Below, in pieces: positions 21,684 to 28,516 of a stretch of 30,583 nt of DNA. The notes beneath the pieces were generated by a model, which did not search any database, was not told the DNA's origin, and worked only from the letters and a program-made list of their open reading frames with translations. Source of the stretch: a virus; IMG/VR virus record IMGVR_UViG_3300050821_004831, positions 1 to 30,583 of that record, one strand, 5' to 3'. Position 1 is the first letter of the stretch. Each line of letters begins with the position of its first letter. A program made the translations under genes and the position numbers.

Positions 21684-22712
21684 TTAAGTCAGCGCCGATT
21701 CAGTGTTGATCAACTGATCAACAATCCTGATCGGGATGCCACGGAACTCCACGATGGGCTGACCGTCGTATTCCGTCGGCTTGAGCAACACGTTCTTGTC
21801 CCTAATGGCTTGTATGTCCAAGTATTGGCGGACAGTACGATTGCAGTACCAAGCGGGCCGAATAGCCGGAGCCGGCTGGTTCGGCGCATCGACCTTCATG
21901 ATGCCCGAAATGCGCCGCCCCGAGGCCGGCAAGTGCACGACCATTTTCGACATGCCGGCGAACAGGTCGGGCGGGGTCGGACCCGCAAGGCCAGCCGTCG
22001 TCGTGTCGATGTTGGCGCCGCGCACCACATACTGCCAGTTTTTCAGGTGCAGGCCGGCCTTCCACATGAACATCGAGGTGTAAGCCTCGAATTCAAGCCG
22101 GTTGGCATCGAAGCCGGGGCGAATGTCGCCCTTGTCCTCAAACACCAGGCCTGCGCGCTGGCCTTTCGGGAAGATGCCATGGACCGTCTGTTCGCCCCAG
22201 CAGATCAGCCAGAGCGAGGTATTGGCAGAAGCCGTGCCGCCGAAGTTGAACACGTTGGCGGCGTTCTGGGCGTTCGCCAGCGAGATGGTGTTAAACCTGG
22301 GCGAGAGCCCGGTGAATTGCGCCTGCGTCACGGCGACGTTGCCATAGAAGTAGGTGCCGGCCATCTGCTGACTAAGCCCTTCGAGGTGGGCGTTGTCCTC
22401 GGAGAGCCGAAGTGCGGCGACGTTCCCTTCGAGGTCGGCTAGCGACCGATCGATTCTCGAATAGGCGAACAGTTCGCCGATGCCGTCCGTGACCTGCGCC
22501 ACGTTCGACTTGGTGAAGGCGACGCCCTGGTACATGTTGCGCCAGGTGCCTTGGGGAAGGCCGGTGCGGACGGTGCCGACATGGCCCAAAGCCATGTTGC
22601 CTTCGCGGATCAGCATGTCATCGAAGATTTCGTTGCACTGCGCGAGCAGTTCTCCGATGTCGTCGATTGAGCCGTCAGGCCCGAAGTGTCGGGCCCAATC
22701 TGCGAGGTTCAT
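21684..22712 (-). CDS. Major capsid protein (342 aa; possible ATC start at 22721)
   Basis: Identified by position after the scaffold and before the cement protein, and by a pattern I associate with BPP-1-like podovirus capsids. The N-arm has DIGELLAQCNEIFDDM (~18-33), then GHVGTVRTGLP, an E-loop-like region with FAYSRIDRSLADL, a core TYFYGNVAVTQAQFTGLSP, AQNAANVFNFGG and LWLICWGEQTVHGIFP, and a C-terminal P-like domain with AWYCNRTVRQYLDIQAIR and EFRGIPIRIVDQL. The ATG at 22712 is 17 bases from GGAG. An ATC three codons upstream (22721) has ideal spacing and the same surrounding bases as the ATG start of the gene at 10073. Confidence 0.88.
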   Translation of the reverse strand: MNLADWARHFGPDGSIDDIGELLAQCNEIFDDMLIREGNMALGHVGTVRTGLPQGTWRNMYQGVAFTKSNVAQVTDGIGELFAYSRIDRSLADLEGNVAALRLSEDNAHLEGLSQQMAGTYFYGNVAVTQAQFTGLSPRFNTISLANAQNAANVFNFGGTASANTSLWLICWGEQTVHGIFPKGQRAGLVFEDKGDIRPGFDANRLEFEAYTSMFMWKAGLHLKNWQYVVRGANIDTTTAGLAGPTPPDLFAGMSKMVVHLPASGRRISGIMKVDAPNQPAPAIRPAWYCNRTVRQYLDIQAIRDKNVLLKPTEYDGQPIVEFRGIPIRIVDQLINTESALT

Positions 22713-22788
22713 GTAACTGATGGTCGTTACTCCGTGAGGCGCGCAATCAATGCGCGCACAGAGGATTGAGGTTTAAGGGTGAAGCCAG

Positions 22789-22804
22789 CGTTTCACGTGA
22801 AACG
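22789..22804. promoter_or_regulatory. parS-like ParB-binding palindrome
   Basis: CGTTTCACGTGAAACG is a perfect 16-bp palindrome. Its inner 14 bases equal the core of the bacterial chromosomal parS site (TGTTTCACGTGAAACA). It sits in the 104-base gap between scaffold and major capsid genes. Weaker outer pairing (GCCA/TGGC with a one-base bulge) gives a long hairpin, but there is no loop and no T-tract, so a terminator is unlikely. ParB binding is inference. Confidence 0.55.
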
Positions 22805-22816
22805 TGGCAGGAACGC

Positions 22817-23752
22817 TTAACGCGGTGCGGGCGTGGTCCCGTTGTAGCGGGCCATGCCGCGTTCTTGGCGGTTAGGCTGTCGTTGGCGGGGTTCGTGGGC
22901 AGGAATCATAGAGGCTTCCTTGCCCATCATCGCGCCGAACGTGTGCAGCAAAAGCGCCAGATTCACATCATTGCCCATGCCGGTCGCTCGAAGTCGGTCG
23001 CGTAGGGCCGATTGCTTCTCGGGGGGCAAGTATTGTTCGATGACGGTGGCGATGGTGCGCATGGCGGTATCGAACCGCGCGCCCCCCACGACCTCGTCGG
23101 ATTTGAGTTCCGTCAGCCAGCCATTGGTCGTGGTGCGGAAGTTGTCCCAGGACTGTTCCTGCAGCCTTTGGGTAATTTTCGGGGTGATGTCGCGCAGTTC
23201 AGCAAGGTGCAGGTCAAGAAGTTTCTGGGCAACCTCCGGCTTGACCTTTTCGCCTTGCAGCGCGGTGCGCAGTTCCGTCAGCCGTTCCTGGTTGACCTGG
23301 TCGGGCTTGATGTCCTCGGGGAAGGCGAAGGCATACTCGATGGGCGCTTCTGCGGCGGGCGCGGGAGCGGCGTCTGCGGGCTTTGCAGCCTCACCTTCCT
23401 TCGGTTTTTCCGCAGGTTTTGCGGCGGGCGAAACTTCGGCGGGTTTGCCTTCGTCTTTCTTCGTCAGGCCGCCATCCATGGCGGTCGGCGGGAATTCGTT
23501 GGCTTTTGGTTCGGCGGCAGGTGCCGCTTCTGCGGGCCTCGGCGCAGGTTCCACTGCGGGAGCGACCGACGCCGGGACGACCGCGGACGGCCCCGGCGCC
23601 GGCTCCACTGCCGCAGGCGGTGAAGCCGCAGCAGCGGGAACGTTCCCTTGCACGGGAGCAGGACCGGCAGGCGCGGGCTCAGACGACACAGGTTGCGCTT
23701 GGGGGCTTGAGGCCGCTGGCGCGGCGCCTGCCGGATTGGGTTCGTTAGCCAT
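22817..23752 (-). CDS. Capsid scaffolding protein (311 aa)
   Basis: The first ~150 residues are a disordered Ala/Pro/Glu/Lys-rich tract. A folded helical part follows: EYAFAFPEDIKPDQVNQERL, LHLAELRDITPKITQRLQEQ, WDNFRTTTNGWLTELKSDEVVGG, then ATVIEQYLPPEKQSALRDRLRATGMGNDVNLALLLHTFG, given here in parts. This composition, and placement right before the major capsid gene, match scaffolding proteins of podoviruses, which direct head assembly and then leave. The helical C-terminal part would bind the capsid. ATG at 23752 with a weak ribosome site (GAG ten bases upstream), just after repeat element copy 5. Confidence 0.82.
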   Translation of the reverse strand: MANEPNPAGAAPAASSPQAQPVSSEPAPAGPAPVQGNVPAAAASPPAAVEPAPGPSAVVPASVAPAVEPAPRPAEAAPAAEPKANEFPPTAMDGGLTKKDEGKPAEVSPAAKPAEKPKEGEAAKPADAAPAPAAEAPIEYAFAFPEDIKPDQVNQERLTELRTALQGEKVKPEVAQKLLDLHLAELRDITPKITQRLQEQSWDNFRTTTNGWLTELKSDEVVGGARFDTAMRTIATVIEQYLPPEKQSALRDRLRATGMGNDVNLALLLHTFGAMMGKEASMIPAHEPRQRQPNRQERGMARYNGTTPAPR

Positions 23753-23772
23753 TAAGCTTGCTCAACGGTTGA

Positions 23773-23820
23773 TTGGGTCACGAGAGAGTGTTCGGGGGAG
23801 GATCGCCGGAGTCGGTCACC
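23773..23820 (-). promoter_or_regulatory. Dispersed promoter-like element, copy 5
   Basis: Minus strand: GTGACC, 17 bases starting GACTCCGGCGA, CCCGAA, then CACTCTCTCGTGACCC. The TGA inside the first box is the stop of the preceding gene. The tail continues CAATCAACCGTTGAGC, a 16-base stretch shared with copy 6 only. This is the most diverged forward copy, yet it precedes the scaffold-capsid genes, which need strong expression. Confidence 0.6.
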
Positions 23821-24109
23821 CGATCGCCCGTATTTCATGGCGAAGGATTTGCACCGGTTGGAAAGTCGTTTGGTCGATGAAGGTCAGGTCATCGAGGATT
23901 TCATTGGTTTGCGAAAGCATCTCGGCGATTTCACGGATGCGCTCGCTCGGCAGATGGCCCCAACCGACCAAGCTTTGCATCTTGGGCGTCGGCACGATGA
24001 TCGCCCGCACCGGCATCAGCGATGCGGCACGCACTACAGCCGGCGCAGCCACAACCAGCGATGCAAGGCCAGCAATGAAACCGCGGCGGCTGGTGATTAA
24101 CTGGCTCAC
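23816..24109 (-). CDS. Leader-bearing protein with capsid N-arm motif (97 aa)
   Basis: Two parts. Residues 1-36 form a twin-arginine-like or Sec leader: TSRRGFIAGLASLVVAAPAVVRA followed by SLMPVRAI, a combination common in Hyphomicrobiales prophages. Residues ~46-75 (LVGWGHLPSERIREIAEMLS, QTNEILDD) match the major capsid N-arm (LADWARHF...IDDIGELLAQ, CNEIFDD) in order and spacing. The rest ends LRHEIRAIG. Start is GTG 24109, with GGGAG eight bases upstream, overlapping the preceding stop. It may be a capsid-derived fragment joined to an export signal. Function not known. Confidence 0.65.
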   Translation of the reverse strand: MSQLITSRRGFIAGLASLVVAAPAVVRAASLMPVRAIIVPTPKMQSLVGWGHLPSERIREIAEMLSQTNEILDDLTFIDQTTFQPVQILRHEIRAIG

Positions 24110-24555
24110 TGATTGCTCCCATTATTCAACGAACTGACGGGCGCCTTATTCGCCGCCGCCCACTTGGCCTCGTCTGTCTCCCGCTGCGCATCCGCCATGC
24201 GTTCGATGTCGGTCACGCCCGTGAACGGCTTCGGCTCTGCCGCCTCGGCGTCCCGCTGCGCCTTGATGGCACGGCCAAGACGTGCGCGGCGTTCCCGGAT
24301 CATCTTGAGCAGCAAATCCGGGCAGAACCGCTCCAGCTCGCCCTCGATGAAGTCGCCAATCGAGGCGCGGCCGTCGCGCCATGCGGCGCCGAGTGCGTCG
24401 CCGTCGTTGAGATAGCGCTGCTGCCGCGACCCGCAGCGGTCCAAGAGCCGCTCGATGGTGTAGCGGCTCTTCGAGTCCGCCATGATCGCCGACCAGACGG
24501 CGCGGTCCCAATCGTCGAGCTTCGTGGTCTCGGATTGGGTGTCGTCGTCAGCCAC
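24106..24555 (-). CDS. Hypothetical helical phage protein (149 aa)
   Basis: All-helical and charged: DDWDRAVWSAIMADSKSRYT, LLDRCGSRQQRYLNDGDALGAAWRDG, FIEGELERFCPDLLLKMIRERRARL and ERMADAQRETDEAKWAAAN. No recognised family. The layout is loosely like small packaging or assembly helpers. The longer open frame to 24630 would overlap the capsid-like gene. I take GTG at 24555, a few bases after that gene's TAA, although no clear ribosome site is visible. The stop overlaps the next GTG start (GTGA). Confidence 0.65.
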   Translation of the reverse strand: MADDDTQSETTKLDDWDRAVWSAIMADSKSRYTIERLLDRCGSRQQRYLNDGDALGAAWRDGRASIGDFIEGELERFCPDLLLKMIRERRARLGRAIKAQRDAEAAEPKPFTGVTDIERMADAQRETDEAKWAAANKAPVSSLNNGSNQ

Positions 24556-24560
24556 AGAAG

Positions 24561-25262
24561 TTAGACCACACGCTGTTCGTTGGCGCTTAAGCCGACGGCG
24601 CGGACAAAGACGCCTCGAAACCGGCACCAAGCTTCATCGTTATCGTTCAAGGTCGCCCTGATATGAGGCGTGACGTAAATCGTGAAACGACACTTGGTCA
24701 GGTCCCGATGCGGCTCACAAGGCAGCGAGACTAAGGCGCGCGCCAGCAGTGCAAGGAGATGATTCTTGGGCGCATGGGGTTCGACATTGGCGACACGGCA
24801 AATATACCGCCAGTCCGCAATGACGAGGCCGATTTCACCGAGCCCGCTTGCCAACGGAGGCTGGCCATCTGGCGTCACCAAGTAAGTTGCATGGCGGCCC
24901 CAGCCGATGATCCACATTGATGTGAGGGCGGACTGATCGCGGCCTTTGCCGTCAAACACATGGACTGCGTTCTGCGCCCGTGTCGGGTCCATTGTAGCGT
25001 AGCAGGGCGCAAAGCCTGTGATCTGGTCGGTTCTGCGGTAGGAGTCGCCATAAAAGAGTTGCTGGATCATGTCGCGGTGAGGCATGAGGCCGATTGCATA
25101 GGACATTTGGCGGATACCGCCTGTGGTGCGCACGGTTGAGACATGCCCGTGCCGCAGGTTGGCCTGCCGCCAGTACACGTCGCTTTCCCAGGACTCTCGC
25201 GCGGCATCTTCCGGTTCACAGATGAACCCGGCGTCCCGGACTTGCGGAACTGTATCAAGCAT
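24561..25262 (-). CDS. Shortened major-capsid paralogue (233 aa)
   Basis: Aligns by eye along most of the 342-residue major capsid protein of this phage, in order: GHVSTVRT (GHVGTVRT in the capsid), QQLFYGDS, QITGFAP (QFTGLSP), AQNAVHVF (AQNAANVF), SALTSMWIIGWG (ANTSLWLICWG), DWRYICRVANVE (NWQYVVRGANID), LLALLARALVSLP (LFAGMSKMVVHLP) and CRFRGVFVRAV (VEFRGIPIRIV). The capsid N-arm and about 50 residues before the DW-Y motif are missing. It has an intact frame, an 8-base overlap with the preceding gene and tight junctions, so it is not obviously decaying. It may be a minor capsid, vertex or assembly regulator; this is inference. Confidence 0.75.
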   Translation of the reverse strand: MLDTVPQVRDAGFICEPEDAARESWESDVYWRQANLRHGHVSTVRTTGGIRQMSYAIGLMPHRDMIQQLFYGDSYRRTDQITGFAPCYATMDPTRAQNAVHVFDGKGRDQSALTSMWIIGWGRHATYLVTPDGQPPLASGLGEIGLVIADWRYICRVANVEPHAPKNHLLALLARALVSLPCEPHRDLTKCRFTIYVTPHIRATLNDNDEAWCRFRGVFVRAVGLSANEQRVV

Positions 25263-25650
25263 TCAACGCCCTCATTCTCCGCTTCACCTTCCGCCGCTGC
25301 GCTTCCTGATACCAGGCATCGAACAAGAGGATCAGCCGTTTGTCGTTGCCCCAGCCGGAGGCACCGAGCCATTTGATAAAGCCCAAGCCTGGCTGCTGTT
25401 CCGGGGCGGATCGGTCGAGCAGGCGGCGGATTTCGGCGACGACTTTGGTGGCGCGGCCGATGACTTGCGGCAGGTTAGGGATTTCGGCCTCGGCCTGAGC
25501 GGCGCCTTCGGGGTGCGCACCATCGGTTTCCAGGAGCTTCTCGAGGTCGGCGGTCAGCGTGCCGGGCAGCTCGGCGATGCGGGCGTATTCGACCACGATC
25601 CAGCGGAAGCGCTTGTCGAGGTCAACGGGGATGACGTGGGTGTGCGGCAT
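25255..25650 (-). CDS. Hypothetical phage protein (131 aa)
   Basis: No family recognised. An N-terminal helical part FRWIVVEYARIAELPGTLTA (~15-34) leads into an acidic helix and PNLPQVIGRATKVVAEIRRLL (~58-78). Then GFIKWLGASGWGNDKRLILLFDAWYQEAQRR gives an aromatic, basic C-terminal helix. A DNA-binding or packaging role is possible but unsupported. The ATG at 25650 overlaps the previous stop as TGATG. Confidence 0.7.
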   Translation of the reverse strand: MPHTHVIPVDLDKRFRWIVVEYARIAELPGTLTADLEKLLETDGAHPEGAAQAEAEIPNLPQVIGRATKVVAEIRRLLDRSAPEQQPGLGFIKWLGASGWGNDKRLILLFDAWYQEAQRRKVKRRMRALNA

Positions 25651-25853
25651 CAGTCAGCCATGACGGTTGGGATTGTGTGCCAGCAGCCGATGCCGCCTAC
25701 GCTATCGTGTGACCAATACTGCTGCAGGACTTTCTCGGTGTCGCCGGCGCGCGCGGGCCGATACCAGCGAAAGCAGATTCCAGGATGATAACCAGCCGCA
25801 ACAAGGTCAAGGTCCGGCCTATCGTCGATCGGCTCAACGGTTGATTGGATCAC
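25650..25853 (-). CDS. Small hypothetical protein starting inside the repeat element (67 aa)
   Basis: Only GTG 25853 gives a reasonable start: there is no ATG or TTG in the frame before the last codons, and a longer frame would translate element copy 6 and the antisense of the preceding gene. The protein begins VIQSTVEPIDDRPDLDL and contains HPGICFRWYRPARAGDTEKV and IGCWHTIPTVMAD, with two cysteines. No family is recognised. The GTG is the conserved one of the element tail, with AAGG nine to twelve bases upstream, exactly as for the O-antigen ligase-like gene. Confidence 0.6.
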   Translation of the reverse strand: MIQSTVEPIDDRPDLDLVAAGYHPGICFRWYRPARAGDTEKVLQQYWSHDSVGGIGCWHTIPTVMAD

Positions 25854-25892
25854 GCGAGGGCCTTCGTGGGATGCGCGCCGGATTCGGTCACC
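25845..25892 (-). promoter_or_regulatory. Dispersed promoter-like element, copy 6
   Basis: Minus strand: GTGACC, 17 bases starting GAATCCGGCGC, CACGAA, then GGCCCTCGCGTGATCC, and the 16-base tail CAATCAACCGTTGAGC shared with copy 5 (first 4 bases common to most copies). The stop of the preceding gene lies 15 bases upstream. The downstream gene starts at the element's own GTG. Confidence 0.65.
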
Positions 25893-25906
25893 ATGGCGCC
25901 GGGATT

Positions 25907-26413
25907 CTAGTTCGGCCGCGGCACAAAACCAGCCGGCAAGATCACTGCGCTCTTGCTCTGCTTCACCCGGATCAGCCGGGAGCAATCGTCGCGCAGCGCG
26001 TCGAGTGTATTCGCCACCCGCGACCAGCGCAGATCGCCCCGATGGCAGGCCGCCACCTGCCGAGCACCTTTGGCCGCCATATCGAGACCACGATAAACCC
26101 GGTCATAGGCCGCGTGCACCCCCATGTGCGCCGCGTTGAACTTTTCCTGGGACGGCATCGCGTCAACGCCTTCGGTTCCCATGCCGCCGAGCTTCGCCAG
26201 CGCCTTGCGCACATTGTCGAACGATTGCGCGCGCCGAGCCCACCCGGTGTCCTGCCGCGATTGCGCGAGATGCTGCGCGCCGTCGGAGGCCATCTTCAAG
26301 CCTTCGATCACGCGCTCGTAGCTCTCACGCTCCATCATGAGCGTGCCGCGCTTATCGACGACGACGGCTTCCTGCGGTTCGCCGCCGATGTCGGCGGGAT
26401 TGAAGTCATCCAT
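25907..26413 (-). CDS. Helical phage protein (168 aa)
   Basis: All-alpha, with repeated amphipathic segments (RESYERVIEGLKMASDGAQHL, RAQSFDNVRKALAKLGG, HAAYDRVYRGLDMAAKGARQ, TLDALRDDCSRLIRV), where two halves look internally similar: Y-RV-GL-MA--GA-. This suggests an ancient duplication of a ~65-residue helical unit. A role as an internal virion or assembly protein is possible. The ATG at 26413 overlaps the stop of the tiny membrane peptide (TGATG); an extra in-frame TTG one codon earlier is not needed. Confidence 0.75.
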   Translation of the reverse strand: MDDFNPADIGGEPQEAVVVDKRGTLMMERESYERVIEGLKMASDGAQHLAQSRQDTGWARRAQSFDNVRKALAKLGGMGTEGVDAMPSQEKFNAAHMGVHAAYDRVYRGLDMAAKGARQVAACHRGDLRWSRVANTLDALRDDCSRLIRVKQSKSAVILPAGFVPRPN

Positions 26414-26481
26414 CAATGCACCAGCACCGAGACGAAGAGGTAGGCGAAAGTGAAGCCGGAAAGCGCGAGCAGGGTTTTCAT
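26413..26481 (-). CDS. Tiny membrane peptide (22 aa)
   Basis: An ATG overlapping the previous stop (ATGA) begins a 22-residue reading frame, MKTLLALSGFTFAYLFVSVLVH, split here as MKTLLALSGFT and FAYLFVSVLVH. It is one membrane-spanning segment, and its stop overlaps the next ATG (TGATG). Exact coupling at both ends argues that it is translated. It might be a holin-like or signalling peptide, or merely a translational bridge. Confidence 0.5.
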   Translation of the reverse strand: MKTLLALSGFTFAYLFVSVLVH

Positions 26482-26648
26482 CGGGCCACTCGATTCAGAT
26501 AAAACCTCGCAAAAGCCCCCCAATCCTGGAGCCAGCGAGTCTCTCCATCAAACCACACGCAAAAGTCGGCGCTGTGGGAAAGGGCGTCCGGCTCCATCAA
26601 GCTGATGGTAGCGTGCATAAGTTGCAATGTCAGAAGCGTAGGCTTCAT
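26478..26648 (-). CDS. Small hypothetical protein (56 aa)
   Basis: Starts MKPTLLTLQLMHATISLMEP and ends ARFYLNRVAR. Contains an aromatic cluster (CVWFDGETRWLQDWGAFARFY). The ATG overlaps the portal stop by two bases (ATGA), and its own stop overlaps the 22-residue peptide. No known family. Protein-like composition and tight junctions support it. Confidence 0.6.
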   Translation of the reverse strand: MKPTLLTLQLMHATISLMEPDALSHSADFCVWFDGETRWLQDWGAFARFYLNRVAR

Positions 26649-28516
26649 CCCGGCACCCCGGCTCCCATGCCACTCGGTCCCCCGAGCATCAACTGCGCCG
26701 CATTGATCCCGCCGCCCACATCGGTCTCCGACAGGTTCTTCGCGGCCATGGCCAGTGCCGGCGTGATCGCCGTCGCCGCGTGCGACATCTGCGCGCCCTG
26801 CGCGGCCTGTGCCGCCGCCTGCTGCTTCTGCTTGCGGATGGCGAGAAGTTTTTCGGGCGGTACGAACACTTTTTGCGTCACTCCCAACTGATCGCCATAT
26901 TCCCGCAGGATTTCGTCGTCGTCAAGCAGGTCGAGGACCGCCGGATTGGTCGCTGCCATCTTGCCCTGCACGGCCAGCAACCGCTCTATACCTGCCGTGG
27001 CTGTGGCCCGCTGCGCAAGGGCCAGCATCGAGATATACTCGATCTGCACCGGCACATTGCGGAGAGATTGTGGCAACGGTGGCACAAGCTGCCGCCGCTG
27101 CATGATCGCGAACACCCGCTTAATCGCTTTCGATGCCGCCTCATTGTTGAAGCGCTCGATCACCGGGCCAAGGACTTGCAGCTTTTCCTGCTGGCGCTGG
27201 GCCACCTCGTAGGCAGTCATATCCTTGGTCTGTTCCGCCAGCATCTGGAACAAGTCGTTGAAGAAGCCGACCTTGATCCGCTGCTGAATTAAGGCAATGT
27301 CGGCGGTGATGTATTGCAGCGCCACCGGGTTCACGTCGAACACCGACTTGATACCCTTGGACGTATCGGACGTGTAGTTCTGCTTGCCCGGCAGAATCGA
27401 GGATGGCTGGTTCTTGAGTTCCACCGGCACGTTCAGCGGCGGACGGACGTGCTTTTCGAGAAGTTCGGCCTTGCGCAGCGTTTCCTGCTGCAACTGCATG
27501 ATGTCGGGCAGGCAATCCTTGCCGGGGCTGTCGCCATAGGCGGCCCCGGGCCTTAGCCACCATCGCGGCGCAATGAAAGGCTCGTCTTTGAAACCTCGAA
27601 TAGAAAGCGGTTGCCATTCCGACGAGCCATAGACCCAGTACACCTCTCGATAAGCAAAATCCCCGGCGACTTTGCCGTAGGCTCTTGGATCACCCGGACG
27701 CTGAATCTCGAAGTTCGGTTCGATAGCGTGCGCAATGATGCGCTCTTGCTCAAGGCTGCCGCCTTTGTTTTGCCAAAGGGAACGAACGTCTTGAGGTGCA
27801 ACGTCCAGTCCCCAAGCCTCGACAATCTGGCTGATGTTAAAAACGAATTGCCGGTAGAAGCTTTCGACACGATTGGACGCTCCCAAACTTAGATAATACT
27901 CGCCCGCGCACGGGTTGTAACAGCGGATGATGTCGTCGTCGTCCTCGTAGATCAGCATCGGGCCGGTGCCGTAGCTGATCAGGTCCTCCATCATCTGCGC
28001 GCCGCAATCGTAAAAGTTCGAATGCGACATGATCGCACTCATGCGCTCGGTGACTTCCTCGAACCACATGGTGGCAGCCCGATCCGGCGTGAAGTTCTTG
28101 GGACCTCCAAGTTTGAACCACGGCCGTGACGGGCTCATCAGCCCCTCGACCATGCCCGCCGCCGCAATCCGCATCGCCAAGGTGCCGGTCGGATCGAGGA
28201 TCGACTGATTGATCGGCAGATTGCGGATCATCGAGTTCGGCACCGGCTGGTCGTAACCGCCTTGCGTCAGCCATTGGCTACGTCGAGGCAGTAGGTATTG
28301 CGCGACCAGCGCATCGTGCTCCAACTCCGACGTGCGCCAGCCGCGCAGCATCATCAACCGGCCTTCGAGGTGGCTTCTCAGGTCCACCCATTCGGCGAGC
28401 TTTTGCCGGCTGCCGCCGAACTTGGTCGTCGGCGCCATGGGCGCGGTATTGGCGAGCGTCGCCGCGGTGGCGTGCTCATAGCGCGTGGCGGCGCGTTCGG
28501 CGGCGGAAGCGGCCAT
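26645..28516 (-). CDS. Portal / head-to-tail connecting protein (623 aa)
   Basis: Typical podovirus head-tail connector family. Visible blocks are LVAQYLLPRRSQWLTQGG near residue 70, MVEGLMSPSRPWFKLGG (~115), WFEEVTERMSAIMSHSNFYD (~145), YGTGPMLIYEDDDDIIRCY (~175-193), GEYYLSLGASNRVESFYRQF, a conserved WWLRPGAAYGDSPGKDCLPDI (~340-360) and QTKDMTAYEVAQRQQEKLQVLGPVI (~435). Twelve copies form the dodecameric channel through which DNA is packed. The length fits the family (500-700). The C-terminal ~60 residues are Ala/Gln/Met-rich. The start overlaps the preceding stop (TGATG). Confidence 0.93.
   Translation of the reverse strand: MAASAAERAATRYEHATAATLANTAPMAPTTKFGGSRQKLAEWVDLRSHLEGRLMMLRGWRTSELEHDALVAQYLLPRRSQWLTQGGYDQPVPNSMIRNLPINQSILDPTGTLAMRIAAAGMVEGLMSPSRPWFKLGGPKNFTPDRAATMWFEEVTERMSAIMSHSNFYDCGAQMMEDLISYGTGPMLIYEDDDDIIRCYNPCAGEYYLSLGASNRVESFYRQFVFNISQIVEAWGLDVAPQDVRSLWQNKGGSLEQERIIAHAIEPNFEIQRPGDPRAYGKVAGDFAYREVYWVYGSSEWQPLSIRGFKDEPFIAPRWWLRPGAAYGDSPGKDCLPDIMQLQQETLRKAELLEKHVRPPLNVPVELKNQPSSILPGKQNYTSDTSKGIKSVFDVNPVALQYITADIALIQQRIKVGFFNDLFQMLAEQTKDMTAYEVAQRQQEKLQVLGPVIERFNNEAASKAIKRVFAIMQRRQLVPPLPQSLRNVPVQIEYISMLALAQRATATAGIERLLAVQGKMAATNPAVLDLLDDDEILREYGDQLGVTQKVFVPPEKLLAIRKQKQQAAAQAAQGAQMSHAATAITPALAMAAKNLSETDVGGGINAAQLMLGGPSGMGAGVPG

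Noticed and set aside
22785-22808. Intrinsic terminator at the parS-like palindrome
   Set aside because: The dyad has no loop and is not followed by a T-tract on either strand.
22854-24137. 427-residue plus-strand frame
   Set aside because: Ser/Ala/Gly-rich shadow of the GC-rich scaffold and neighbouring genes on the other strand. The same applies to long plus-strand frames at 2788-3711 and 19443-20792.
25650-25985. 111-residue version of the 67-residue gene
   Set aside because: The extra part is antisense to the end of the 168-aa gene and runs through element copy 6.
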